Below are positions 21,889-33,403 of a DNA stretch of 64,000 bases, one piece after another. The notes below the pieces were generated by a model, which ran no database searches, was not told the origin of the DNA, and saw only the letters and a list, made by a program, of their open reading frames with translations. The stretch is from positions 1-64,000 of the forward strand of contig JACTAT010000166.1 of NCBI GenBank assembly GCA_014526335.1, read 5' to 3'. Made by a program: the position numbers and the translations under genes. How positions within the stretch are numbered: the first letter of the stretch is position 1; each line of letters begins with the position of its first letter. The DNA is from Chrysaora quinquecirrha (lineage: Eukaryota > Cnidaria > Scyphozoa > Semaeostomeae > Pelagiidae).

Positions 21889-24125
21889 TTTTAGTATAAG
21901 AGATAGCTCATGCCCGTCTCTGACCACCGCCTCATAGAACCACCGCCAGCGAGAGAAGTTTGCAAAAACGAAAGGGTAGAACCACCGCCTCAAGGACCTC
22001 TGCCTCAAGGACCTCTGCCTTAAGAACCTGCGCTTGAACAAACTTTGCTTCTCGACTTAGCTCCTAGTTTCTAATACTGAGTATTTTTCCTTGGTCATAG
22101 TCCAGGGTCCCTTTTCCTAGTGCCAATCACAGTTCTGTTCCTCTGTTTTAGTTCAAGGTCCTTAGTCCGCAATGATGTTCCTAGTTTCAAATTAGTTAGT
22201 GTACAGCAGTTCTCTTTGTCTATGGTCTGTTCCCTCAATAGTCCTGAAATAATTGATGGTCTTCTGTCCCGATCCTTGGTCCTGTTCGTCAGTCTTGATA
22301 TTGTTCAGATTTTCTATCCCATTCCTTGGTCCTGTTCCTCAGACTTGTTACTGTTCATGTTCCTTAGTCCTGAAATTATTCATGGGGTCCTGTCCCATTT
22401 CTTTGTCCTGTGTCTTATTCCTAAATCTATTCAAGATCTTCACCCCTTAGTCTAGTTCGTAAACTTTGTTATTTTCACATTACTTAGTCCTGATATTATT
22501 CATGGTCTTCAGTCCCATTCCTTAGTGCTGTTCCTTAGTCCTGAAATTACTCAGTGTCTTGAGTCCCATTCCTTAGTTCTGTTCCTTAGTTCTGAAATGA
22601 CTCACAGTTTTCAGACTCATTCCTTATTCCTGTTTCTCAGTCCTGAAATTATTCATGGTCTTCAGTCCCATTCCTTAATCCTGTTCCTCAGTCCTGAAAT
22701 TACTCACGTTCTTCAGTCCTGTTCCTAATTCCTGTTTCTCAGTCCTGAAATTATTCATGGTCTTCAGTTCCATTCCTTAGTCCTGTTCCTCAGTCCTGTA
22801 ATTACTCATGGCCTTCAGTCCTGTTCCTAATTCCTGTTCCTCAGTCCTGAAATTACTCATGGTCTTCAGTCCCATTCCTTAGCCCTGTTCCTCAGTCCTG
22901 AAATTACTCATGGTCTTCAGTCCCATTCTTAAGTCCTGTTCGTCAGTCCTGAAATGTCTCATGGTCTTCAGACGCATTCCTTATTCCTGTTTCTCAGTCC
23001 TGAAATTATTCATGGTCTTCTGTCCCATTCTTTAGTCCTGTCCGTCCTAAAATTACTCATGGTCTTCGGTCCCATTCCAAGTCCTGTTCCTCAGTCCTGA
23101 AATTATTCGTGGCCTTCAGTCCCATACTGTGGTCCCGTTCCTCAGTCTTGTTATTATTCATTCTCTGCAGTTCTGTTCCACATCGTTTTCCTTAGCCAAG
23201 TTCGTTGGTCAAGTTTTTATGTTGCGAAGAAAATTTTACCTTTCTAGCTGTCCTTGGCTTGTTTCCTTCCCGTTGAAAGGTCCCCCAAAGATCATGATAG
23301 AAAACGTAGCAATATAATAAATTGAGCGCATTCTCCGTCTGATCGTGGAGAACTCGGGTTTACTGCAGGATCCTCTTTCTTGGTCTTGCTGTAGTTTATC
23401 TTGCTCAGTCCTGTATAGTCAGATACTGCTATCAAGGCAGCTTCAACTTCGTGATTGCATTTGGAAAGTGCTTTCAAATGCACTCTTCAAAAACCCTTTT
23501 AAAAAGTATTTTGTTTGTTTTCTTTGAATGAAATGCACTTCTGAATAAGCTTTTGAAATGCGGTAATGGCATTTTGTTTCCATTGAAAGGGTTGAAAGCA
23601 TTTGTGACAACGGGATTCAAGCCGGTTGACTGAATATTCACGTAAACATGGACTTTGTTTGAGGAACTTTGATTGAATAATATTAATACCAAACGAATTT
23701 TAAAATTATTCCGAAGCAAGTTTTAGTGATCGAGAAGTCTCCCGGTCCTCCGGAAAGCATTTTCAACAGGAAAATCACAGAAATAAAAAATTCTGATCCT
23801 CTCGTGAGGGGAATCGATCTCCTGCCTCCCACAACCCGCATCACGAAACAGGAGCCTTTACCAACAGAGCTATTTTCACGGCTTTCAGATTTTGATAATC
23901 CCTTTAGGAAAACAATCGGGCGATTGTTCAAACAGGCACCAATGACGCACTTCAAAGAGGGGTTAGCCCCAATTACCCCAGAAGCGAGAGAAGTTTGCAA
24001 AAAACGAAAGGGTGATGACACGCCTACCCCACGGTCGGCCGAGCGGCGAAAAAGTCGGAAAAGCGTACCACTTCCGAGGTCGGCGGGGCGACTCTTACAA
24101 AATCGGTTTCCATGGAAATTACCAT
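21888..24125. repeat. Composite tandem unit 3, near-duplicate of 26523-28690
   Basis: Head, minisatellite, tail and tRNA-like module are collinear with 26523-28690 at very high similarity (for example CTTCTCGACTTAGCTCCTAG at about 22050 and 26658). The two units start about 4.6 kb apart. Confidence 0.85.
23740..24125 (-). repeat. tRNA-derived module (SINE-like), copy 1
   Basis: On the minus strand an A-box-like AGCTCTGTTGGTAAAGGCTC and a B-box-like AGATCGATTCCCC stand at tRNA-like spacing. Neighbouring sequence is repeated at 26100-26520 and 28280-28685. It is a tRNA-derived repeat, not a functional tRNA. Confidence 0.5.
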
Positions 24126-24254
24126 TTTAGTATAAGAGACTAGCTCTTGCCCGTCTAAGACCACCGCCTCATGAGGACCACCGCCTTCAATGAACTCCGC
24201 CAAAATAGCTTCCACCTCAAAAGCATTGTGCATTGAGGTAGCTATATTTGCTGT

Positions 24255-24740
24255 TAATCTAAATTAGGATCTTAATCCAAATCTTTATCTTAAACCTTGA
24301 TCTTGATCTTAATCTTATTGTTAGCCTTAGTGTTAATGTTAGTGTTCAACTGAAATGGAATCTTTATCATAACTTCTACCCAAATTGGAATCTTAATCTC
24401 AATCTTAATCTTAATCTGAATCTAAATCTTAATCTTAACTTTAATCTTAATCTTAATCTTAATCTTGATCTTAATTCTAATTTTAGTTAATGTTAATAAT
24501 CTTAATTTTAATCTTAATCTTAGTGTTAGTTAATCTTGAACTCCACCTGAATATTAGTCTTAGTCTGTGTTAGTGTTGGTCTAAGTATCAGTCATTCATT
24601 TTTAAGTTAAACTTAATGTTATTTTTAATTTGTAAACTGAAGCTCATTTTCAAACCAGTCTTAATCTGACTGAACCTTTATGTTAATCTTGATGTAAATC
24701 AGAAATAACATTGAAACTTAAAATTGATGTTAATGTTGCT
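24255..24740. repeat. Degenerate AATCTT-type simple repeat
   Basis: The stretch is made mostly of AATCTT/TTAATC hexamers with TTAGTGTTAG variants. It has no coding content. Confidence 0.8.
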
Positions 24741-25275
24741 CTTAATCGCCGCATGCAATAATGCCAATCTCAAACTGTATCATCATCTTAATTCATCTTC
24801 ATACTCTTAGATGCAAAATAAATGCCCCCTCCCTGTTTATTAATTTTGAGTTTTTCCCCACCTTATTAGGACCTTATTATTTTATTAGTTTATTAATTTT
24901 AAAAGAAGCAATTTCACTTGTGAAAGGATTACCCCCTACCTCAAGGCCTAGTTCTTAAAGTTCCTTATTTTGAGGCAATTGTAGTTCTTCATTAATAATT
25001 CCTTAATTTAAGGACCAGTGGTCTTAACAATTTTGCATGTGAGTAAAGCTCGATACTACTCAAAGAAACATTGGATACATGCTAAACGTACAATTTATGT
25101 GATTTTCGACTGCAAATGAATGGAACCGGCTAATTCTTGATTATTTGCAGTGATAAAAGTATTCAACATTCAAAAGTTCCTTAATGATTTTCTTTTAGTA
25201 GTATAAGTTCTTTAAATTTTCGAGCCTTCTACATGTAGTTTCTTTATAAAGTGGTTCCTTATAAAAAAAGCTTAA
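24741..25275. mobile_element. MITE remnants, including a TTCCTTA-word copy at 24955-25275
   Basis: From 24955 the sequence is the reverse complement of the element at 33051-33403 (AGTTCCTTATTTTGAGGCAA ... GTGGTTCCTTATAAAAAAAGC). Shared internal words include ACATGTAG and TCTTTGAGTAG. Confidence 0.75.
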
Positions 25276-25923
25276 ACTATGTTTGTTAAACTTCCCCACC
25301 ACGGAACTTATTAGGACTCCCCATTTATTAAATTTTCCAAAAAATCCCTCCCCGTTTATTTGGCACCTAGGAGTATTTAGTAAAAGTGAAATTAATCTTC
25401 ATTAATATTATTCTTAATCTTCAGCTGTTTAAACAGAAATCTTGGTTGAACATCATGTTAAGATTGCCAACCCCCATTTATTAATTTTCGAAGAAATAAT
25501 TTCACTTGTGAAAGGAGTAAACTACGTTTATTAATTTTTCCCCACCCCTAGACCTTATAAAAACCCCCTGTTTATTAAATGTTTGGAAACAATTTCCCAC
25601 CCCCCTGTTTATTTGGTACCTAAGAGTATTGGTCTTAATGTTAATATTAGTAAAAGTGAAATTAATCTTTAATTTAAAATAAATTTTATATTATTCTAAA
25701 TTCTTCAGCTGCAATAAAACTTTAAATTAAAATCGAAGATGAAATTAAAATTATAATGAAAACCAAATAAAAAATAAATTTATAATTGGAAAAATATGAG
25801 AAAAAAAGATCTAAAGATTTAAGTCATCCCAAAAAGCCTTCTAGTTTAATCGAAGTGACTTTAAGACATTCAAAAGAAATGTAAACTATTTAAATCACGA
25901 AAAGAAAAACACCAAAAATGTGC
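25276..25923. other. AT-rich repeat fragments, no gene seen
   Basis: It contains short C-rich blocks beside TGTTTATTA words and two GGTACCTAAGAG-like MITE end remnants (about 25365 and 25612), then low-complexity AT-rich sequence. Confidence 0.5.
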
Positions 25924-26000
25924 CCTTGGGGGGATTTGAACTCCAGCCATTCTGGGTAGCAGGCGAGCACTTAACCACTCGGCTACACAGCCGTTGCGCA
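25924..26000 (-). repeat. tRNA-like sequence (Leu/Ser-type A box), probably a pseudogene
   Basis: The minus strand reads GGCTGTGTAGCCGAGTGGTT followed, at tRNA spacing, by GGAGTTCAAATCC. A and B boxes are clear. Acceptor and D-stem pairing is incomplete and no class II variable arm can be assigned, so it is called tRNA-derived. Confidence 0.45.
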
Positions 26001-26189
26001 TAGCCAAGAATAATCTCCTAGTGGTCCTTAATGTTCATGGTAGGGAACAACAAAACACGTAGAAAAAAATTTGTTTAACGAATTTAAAAATTACACCAAA
26101 GGCAAATTTTAGTTGCCAGACGTCTCCTCGGCCTTGGGAAAACATTTCCAACACGGAAATAACAGAAATAAAAAAAATTCAAAAGGAAA

Positions 26190-26275
26190 AGATTTGCCCC
26201 TGAGGGGAGTCGAACTCCCAACTCTGCGTCTCAGCTCACGAGACACGCCGCCTTACCGACCATGCTACAGTGCCT
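26190..26275 (-). repeat. tRNA-like sequence in the second SINE-like module
   Basis: On the minus strand GGCACTGTAGCATGGTCGGT, a GTCTC/GAGAC anticodon-type stem and GAGTTCGACTCCCC follow in tRNA order. Acceptor pairing is imperfect. It belongs to the repeat module 26100-26520. Confidence 0.5.
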
Positions 26276-26522
26276 TGTTTCGATTTAGTGATAATCCTCC
26301 TACAGAAAACAATCGGACAATGGTTAAAACAGACACCAATGACGCACTTCAAAGAAGGGTTAGCCCCAATTACCCCAGAAGCGAAGGCAGTTCACAAAAA
26401 AAGAGAGGGTGATGACACGCCTACCCCACGGTCGGCAGAGGAGGGAAAAAGTGGGGAAGTCGTGCCACCTACCACATCGGCACAACTGCTAAGACAAAAT
26501 CGGTCTCCATGACTACTCCCAT

Positions 26523-28690
26523 TTTAGTATATAGAGAGATAGCTCATGCCCGTCTCTGACCACTGCCTCATAGAACCACCGCCTCAAGGACCTCTGCCTC
26601 AAGGACCTCTGCTTCAAGGACCTCTGCCTTAAGAACCTGCGCTTGAACAAACTTTGCTTCTCGACTTAGCTCCTAGTTTCTAATATTGAGTATTTTTCCT
26701 TGGTCATAGTCCAGGGTCCCTTTTCCTAGTGCCAAGCACAGTTCTGTTCCTCTGTTTTAGTCCAAGGTCCTTAGTCCGCAATGATGTTCCAAGTTTCAAA
26801 TAAGTTAGTGTACAGCAGTTCTCTTTGTCTATGGTCTGTTCCGTCAATAGTCCTGAAATAATTGATGGTCTTCTGTCCCGTTCCTTGGTCCTGTTCGTCA
26901 GTCTTTATATTGTTTAGATTTTCTATCCCATTCCTTGGTCCTGTTCCTCAGACTTGTTACTGTTCATTAGTCCTGAAATTATTCATGGGGTCCTGTCCCA
27001 TTTCTTTGTCCTGTGTCTTATTCCTAAATCTATTGAAGATCTTCACCCCTTAGTCTAGTTCGTAAACTTTGTTATTTTTCACATTACTTAGTCCTGATAT
27101 TATTCATGGTCTTCAGTCCCATTCCTTAGTCCTGTTCCTCTGTCCTGAAATTACTCAGTGTCTTGAGTCCCATTCCTAAGTCCTGTTCCTTTGTTCTGAA
27201 ATGACTCACAGTTTTCAGACTCATTCCTTATTCCTGTTTCTCAGTCCTGAAATTATTCATGGTCTTCAGTCCCATTCCTTAATCCTGTTCCTCAGTCCTG
27301 AAATTACTCACGTTCTTCAGTCCTGTTCCTAATTCCTGTTTCTCAGTCCTGAAATTATTCATGGTCTTCAGTTCCATTCCTTAGTCCTGTTCCTCAGTCC
27401 TGTAATTACTCATGGACTTCAGTCCTGTTCCTAATTCCTGTTCCTCAGTCCTGAAATTACTCATGGTCTTCAGTCCCATTCCTTAGCCCTGTTCCTCAGT
27501 CCTGAAATTACTCATGGTGTTCAGACGCATTCCTTATTCCTGTTTCTCAGTCCTGAAATTATTCATGGTCTTCTGTCCCATTCTTTAGTCCTGTCCGTCC
27601 TAAAATTACTCATGGTCTTCAGTCCCATTCCAAGTCCTGTTCCTCAGTCCTGAAATTATTCGTGGCCTTCAGTCCCATACTGCTGGTCCCGTTCCTCAGT
27701 CTTGTTATTATTCATTCTCTGCAGTTCTGTTCCACATCGTTTTCCTTAGCCAATTTCGTTGGTCAAGTTTTTATGTTGTGAAGAAAATTTTACCTTTCTA
27801 GCTGTCCTTGGCTTGTTTCCTTCCCGTTGAAAGAATCCCCCAAAGATCATGATAGAAAACGTAGCAATATAATAAATTGAGCGCATTCTCCGTCTGATCG
27901 TGGAGAACTCTGGTTTACTGCAGGATCCTGCTTCTTGGTCTTGTTGTAGTTTATCTTTCTCAGTCCTGTATAGTCAGGTACTGCTATCAAGGCAGCTTAA
28001 ACTTCGTGATCACATTTGGAAAGTGTTTTGTTTGCTTTTAAATGCACTGTTGAAAAAAGGGTTTTTGCTTGTTTTCTTTGACTGAAATGCACTTCTGAAT
28101 AAACTTTTGAAATGTGGTAATGGCATTTTGTTTCCATTGAAAGGGTTAAAAGCATTTGCACAACGCGATTTAAACTGGTTGACTGAATATTCACGTAAAC
28201 ATGGACTTTGTTTGATGAACTTCAATTGAAAAATATTAACACCAAACGAATTTTAAAATAATTCCGAAGCAAGATTTGGTGATCGAGACGTCTCCTTGTG
28301 CTCCGAAAAGCAAACAACCAAGTAAACAACTGGAAGAAAAAATGCCGATTGAAAAAGATTCTCCCCTGAGAGGAATCGATCTTCTACCTCCGACAACCCG
28401 CATCACGAAACAGGAGCCTTTACCAACAGAGCTATTTTCACGGGTTTCAGATTTCGATAATCTCTTTAGGAAAACAATGGGGCTATTGTTCAAACGGGCA
28501 CCAATGACGCACTTCAAAGAAGGGTTAGCCCCACTTACCCCAGAAGCGAGAGAAGTTTGCAAAAAACGACAGGGCGATGGCTCGCCTACCCCACAGGCGG
28601 CCGGGCCGCGAAAAAGTCCGAAAATCGTACCACCAACAACACGGGAGGAGTGACTGTCACAAAATCGGTTACCATGACCACTCCTATTTT
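26523..28690. repeat. Composite tandem unit 4
   Basis: This collinear copy of 21888-24125 starts at TTTTAGTATATAGAGAGATAGC and ends with a tRNA-like module (28280-28685) and TTTTAGTATAGTAGAC. Small indels in the minisatellite distinguish it from unit 3. Confidence 0.85.
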
Positions 28691-29053
28691 AGTATAGTAG
28701 ACTATAAATTTTGTCCAGCCTCAATATTCTTAAAAATGCTCGGTTTGAGCCTGAATATATTCTTAAAGTATTCTTATTTTTCAAATCTGATATGCGGTTT
28801 TAGGGGAACATAGTTAAAAGAAAAATCATCTCATATGGTCGAGCGAAAGAAATATTTAACTATTATAACAAAAAGAATGTTGTTAACAATCATGAAGTTT
28901 CGTTCTAACAATGCAAAACAGGCATCTGCTGAAAAATGAGACAGAAATATGGGAGAGCTGAGGCTGAGCATATTCTTACAATATTCTTAAAAATAGGATG
29001 ATTCTGAGCCTGAATATTCTTAGAAACAATATTCTTATAAAAAAAAGAGTGTA
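28690..29053. mobile_element. MITE, ATTCTTA-word subfamily, diverged copy
   Basis: The interior is strewn with ATTCTTA and GAGCCTGAATATTC words. The right end is ATTCTTATAAAAAAAAGAGTGTA. The left end has been overrun by the repeat junction at 28690. Confidence 0.65.
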
Positions 29054-29243
29054 GTGTACTAAATATCTTTTAAGCATAGTCAATGTTTTAAGTAAGGCCA
29101 GTAATTAATTGGATAACGCGAAACTATTTCATTAATTGAGAGAAATCCAAGAAAAATTTGCATTTTTTTGTGGCCGAACAATTTCAAACTGTTACTAAAA
29201 TCGTAAACGTAGTTCCTTATTTGTAATCAATTCTAGCTACATA

Positions 29244-29644
29244 CACACTTTATAAGAATACCTTATTTTTTGCCGAGCCTCGATTATGCTTAAGCTTATT
29301 CGATTTTGAGCCTGAAAATATTCGTAAATTATTCTTAATCATCAATGTTGTAAATTGGCCTGAAGATCAAAGGAAATAAGTCAAATTCTCATGGTGCCAT
29401 AGATGGATGGCTGACATTAATAAAAAGAGTTACTGTATCAAAGAGTCAGACAGGATGTATGCACTTCAAAACAAATACAGTAGCCTGACAATCACACTTA
29501 TTGTACGGTGTAAAAAACGCAGAGAAATATAAAAATGATCCTCGTCAAGCTTAAGCCTCAGATTATTCTTAAATAATTCTTAAATTTCAGCAATTTTGAG
29601 CCTGAATATTCTTATAGACTGTATTCTTGTAAAAAATAGTGTGT
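29244..29644. mobile_element. MITE, ATTCTTA-word subfamily, copy 2
   Basis: Ends CACACTTTATAAGAATA and TATTCTTGTAAAAAATAGTGTG are inverted. The whole element is the reverse complement of 47768-48132, sharing for example GATCCTCGTCAAGCTTAAGC-like interior sequence. It lies in gene 2 intron 1, just after the signal-peptide exon. Confidence 0.82.
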
Positions 29645-29689
29645 AGTTGTAGAAGAGTAACAATAATTTTGATAGCAATATTGACTTAC

Positions 29690-29753
29690 CACTGTCTGCA
29701 ATGCTTAATACGAGAAATATGGCGAATACAAGCAGAATCAACAGCCTTTTCAT
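29690..29753 (-). CDS. Secreted-peptide gene 2, exon 1 (signal peptide)
   Basis: The ATG at 29751-29753 stands in the family context ATTCAAG-ATG-AAA, eight bases after the 5'UTR acceptor TTGCAG would leave GATC. It opens 21 codons: MKR followed by a long hydrophobic core (LLILLVFAIFLVLSIA), a strong signal peptide. The donor AGTG|GTAAGTC leaves one base, so exon 2 at 14485 would continue in frame with Val. The link to 14291-14485 crosses a 15-kb intron filled by the minisatellite complex. It is preferred because no nearer acidic or signal exon of matching phase is visible on this strand. It could instead belong to another copy whose later exons were deleted. Confidence 0.6.
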
Positions 29754-29874
29754 CTTGAATGATCCTGCAACTGGAAAATTTAGTAACGTTATTCACTCTA
29801 GAAAGAGAAAAAAGTTGTTAGTAAAGATTATTTAAATTGATTCCAACGAGAAACACATATTCTTACATTCTTAC

Positions 29875-29950
29875 CTCAAGGCTATCTCAATCTGATTGAT
29901 CTGTTGATTGAACTGAAACTTTCTTCCCCACGTTGCCTTTTTGATAGTAA
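29875..29950 (-). promoter_or_regulatory. Core promoter and 5'UTR exon of secreted-peptide gene 2
   Basis: A TATA-like ACTATCAAAAAGGC (about 29937-29950) precedes GGGGAAGAAAGTTTCAGTTC, which resembles GAGGAAAGTTCCATTC of gene 1. The UTR exon ends at 29875 with donor TGAG|GTAAGA. Confidence 0.45.
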
Positions 29951-29964
29951 GAGATACATTTGTT

Positions 29965-31300
29965 TTATGAATGGGAAGAAAGACATCAAAGTTGGGTAAC
30001 TACAGCAAACACTTCACATTAGAAACTGGGAAGATCCTCGAGGATTTGGGTTAGCTTGCACAGTAAACTTTCCCGGATATCATAATAACAATGTAATATT
30101 AACTTTGTGCATTCCTCTCATTATATCTGTAGACCAAATGTAACTGTCTCAGTTCCTCTTAATCTTAGCCTTCAATCTAGAGATAATTTTTTGGCCTTGT
30201 TTATGATATGTTACCCTGGATGCGAATCCCATTCAAATCTGTCTCCTGTGTTTTAAATTTATTTGTTGTCCTAACCAAGGGTAACTGTCTAACAGTGACA
30301 TTACAGACTCAAATAACTGGAGAGAAGTGCAAATAATGGTGGCATGTTGAAACAGCCATGAATCTATCAATCATGCCTTTCATGGTCACCACAGGGCAAT
30401 CTCGTAGATTTTTTTATAACTAGGCAATGCATATATAATGATAATTTGGGTAAAATTTAAAAACAACAAACATCAAGGGAACGGATCCGAATGGATACGT
30501 TCCAAGAAAAATTTCAATTGAACAATATTTATCAACTACCTAACCCATGCTTTCCCCTCCTTTAACTTTTGTAGATCATCGTCGATTTTGTTGTTGAAGT
30601 TGTCATTTACTTTTGAGTTGATCTTATAAAGTAGCTGCTTGTTTTCAAGGCTGTATCTATGCGTTATGGAACAAGAGAAACCACATTAGGTAATTTAAGT
30701 TCTGCGTTATGCACCACACTATGCAAAAAATACCACCACATCAAGCATGATAACCCACCACCGCAGTGCTTGTCTACCACAGTAGACAAAAATATAACAA
30801 CCCAACACAGGGCCCACAATAGTATTTATCCAGCAAAGTACGCAAAAAATACCACCTCATCAAGCATAATAAAGAACTTTTAGAATAATAATAATATGAT
30901 ATAATGAGGGTTAATTCCTATAACCCCGGGCGAAGCAGGAAAATTGGGCATTTTGTGCACTGCCCTGTTTGCCTGCACAATAGACCCCTTACAGTCAGGT
31001 GATTGGCTATGAGAAACATGGTTTCCGGGCAATGCACCTTGTCCAACAGAAGAAAAGTTCTGTCGGAAGGAAAATCGCAAAGAGAAAGAGAAAGAGGGAG
31101 CAAAGGGAGGGTGGGAAAAGCTGTGATGCCAACACATGATTATCTGTTTCTCGAACTTTCCAATCTTTTAGCAAAGCTACCTTGCAGAGAAACACAAGGT
31201 GGAAGACTTGTAACGCCGAGCTTCCGCGGGACAACCCGTCTTGTTATAGTCACTAACTCGGGTTAAACAAGTCTAACCCCCATATAATAAGGCCATTAGC
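29965..31300. other. No supported gene; a GC-richer patch at about 30920-31260
   Basis: The patch holds short ORFs on both strands that match no family, with no convincing splice signals. The rest is AT-rich. Confidence 0.4.
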
Positions 31301-31309
31301 CAATTAAAC

Positions 31310-31745
31310 CCTTCAGTGTTTATTATTCACAGTTGTACTTCTCGTTAATGCGGCAATCGTCATATAATTTCTCAAACTCGATAACTGATTTCGCATTGAT
31401 TACGGTTGGTGGCAAATTGTTCCATTCGTTTGTTGCTCGTTTTGAAAAAATAATTCCTCCTCAAGTTCGACGATGAAGCAAGTTTGAAAAGATTCATTGT
31501 GTCCTCTTGTAATTAAAGAACTTGGTTCAAAAATCTTTTGCTGTCAGTATCAATCATGCCAAGTAGTATTTAAAAGTTGTGATCATATCTCTACGTCTTC
31601 TTCTATAGCTTCTTCTTTTATAGCTTAATGATGGGAGATCGAGGGCAAGTAAGCGTTCCGTGTACGATTTATCTTTTAGTTCCGTCACCAACCTTGTTGC
31701 TCGTCTTTGCACCGATTCTGATTCAAAATGGATTCCCTGTATTCA
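31310..31745 (-). pseudogene. LINE reverse transcriptase 3' fragment (CR1/L2/Rex1-like)
   Basis: On the minus strand, from about 31725, the sequence encodes ESVQRRATRLVTELKDKSY followed by ERLLALDLPSL, the conserved C-terminal motif of reverse transcriptases from CR1/L2/Rex1-type LINEs. Further on RGH and related motifs of the same region appear in other frames. Only the end of ORF2 is present and it is frame-broken, as expected of an old 5'-truncated insertion. Confidence 0.75.
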
Positions 31746-32074
31746 ATAGGCTATAACTACAGGGGAATGGAATAGGGAATAGACTTTTTGGAACAGGTCT
31801 GGGTCGGCGCAAAATTTTTCTGGAAAACGGTAGACATTTTGGGTAAAGGAATTCTCTCCACTTGCAATGACCGGAGCTGCAGTCGTTTCAGGGGAGATAT
31901 TGCAGCAAAGTTTGCTTCAAGTTCACGTTAATGAATTAGCAGTAAAATCTGCTGCACTAACTCTGCTAAAGCGACTGCTATCAATGTCGCTGCATGCAGA
32001 GAGGATTCCCTTTCTCAAGATATCTACCATTTCCCAGAAAAATGACGCGATGACCCAGACCTCTTTGAAAAGGT

Positions 32075-32240
32075 CAATTGAATGGAAAGGAACGGGGAAT
32101 GGGATGAGAATGGAATAGGAATGGGAATGGAATGAAACTATTATTATCCCCAATTTCTAAAAAGGAGAATAGAACAGGAATGGAATGACAATGTAATGGG
32201 AAATGGAACGGGGAAAAGAACGGGAAATAGAACGGACACA
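32075..32240. repeat. GGAATG-rich simple repeat
   Basis: AATGGAATAGGAATGGGAATGG-type words dominate. It is low complexity, so the short ORFs here are not supported. Confidence 0.75.
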
Positions 32241-32493
32241 AGGAATGCGTGCATCGAACGTGACTCTTACAGTAGAAATCCGCATACAAGAACAACCCAT
32301 TCACAAAACCACTGCCTGAAATCTAAGTATTCATTCAATGAAAAATATAATTCATACAGCTCTAATTAAAAAAATATTTGTGAAAGCAGACCAATAGCAG
32401 AGAAGCACATTCCTGCTACTTTATAGTACCTGGTCCTTCAAATGTTGACTAGAATGCTATTCTCTAATGACCAGCACAGGCTAAATTAAAAAA

Positions 32494-32830
32494 AGGGACG
32501 TGCCGCCCGAGCAAAAAATTCCTACCTATATTTATACCAAATTCCTGAAAACACATACCCATAATTATACGAGAATATTCAAACTTACTTTACTTTATAT
32601 GCTTAAATATACTATAATATGTCATTTCGGATCAAACTTCGCCAAGAAAAGTGAAAACAAACGAAAATAAGACCGTTTTTTTATAAAGTTGAAACCTATT
32701 TTCAAGAAATTGATCCCCTTATTTATACCAATTTTCAGAAAATTAAGACCCATGTTTAAACCAAAATAATGAAAAACGTTACCCTTTTGGGCGCCACGTC
32801 CCCAGTACCCAAAATATATTAAGTACCCCC
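32494..32830. mobile_element. Repeat element GGGACGTGCCGCCCGAG ... AAGTACCCCC, copy 1
   Basis: It is highly similar along its length to 44873-45234, which is inserted in gene 3. Subterminal GGACGTGCCGCC and GGCGCCACGTCCCC are inverted, and the right end is AAGTACCCCC. This copy lacks the outermost left terminus. Confidence 0.75.
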
Positions 32831-33050
32831 TGGGGTTCTTGCGTGTGATGTTTAACTTTAATTGAAAAACAAGAAAAACAATTTTTTTAAGTTTCTCGTT
32901 CGAAAAACCAAAAACAGTGAAAAGAGGTCAATTTTTTTATTTGCGGATCGTCAAGCCAAATTCTGTGGCCACCTTTTCTGGGATAGTCAGGTTGTAAATA
33001 TGGAACAAATTCGGGTCGCACCATTAGCATTGTTGGCCTAAATAGCCATA

Positions 33051-33403
33051 CACGCTTTTTTATAAAGAACCACTTTATAAGGAACCTACATGTAGAAGGC
33101 CCGAAAATTAAAAAAACTTATACTACTAAAGAGAAAATCATGTTGAATACTTTTGTTGAATATTGTTGAATATGTTTGAATGTTGAATACTTTTATCACT
33201 GCAAATAATCAAGAATTAGAAAGCCGGGTCCATTCATTTGCAGTCGAAAATCACATAAGTTGTACGTTAAGCATGTATCCAATGTTTCTTTGAGTAGTCT
33301 CGAGCTTTGCTCACATGCAAATGTCTCTCTTTTATTGTTAAGACCACTGTATGTGCAGTTAAAATTAAGGAACTATTAAGGAACTTTTGGAACTACAATT
33401 GCC
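33051..33403. mobile_element. MITE, TTCCTTA-word subfamily, copy 3
   Basis: CACGCTTTTTTATAAAGAACCACTTTATAAGGAACC opens the element and repeated AAGGAAC words close it. It is the reverse complement of 24955-25275. A partial copy with the same left end lies at 50827-50922. Confidence 0.78.

Noticed and set aside
23726..24130. 134-codon ORF and its counterparts at 26113-26412 and 28276-28653
   Set aside because: These lie in the tRNA-derived repeat modules and change length with repeat indels.
24255..24740. Interstitial telomere-like repeat
   Set aside because: The unit is AATCTT-like and degenerate, not TTAGGG.
26190..26275. Functional tRNA gene
   Set aside because: A and B boxes are present, but acceptor pairing is poor and the sequence is part of a repeated module.
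31003..31266. 87-codon ORF in a GC-richer patch
   Set aside because: No family, no splice context, and competing ORFs of similar size occur on both strands.
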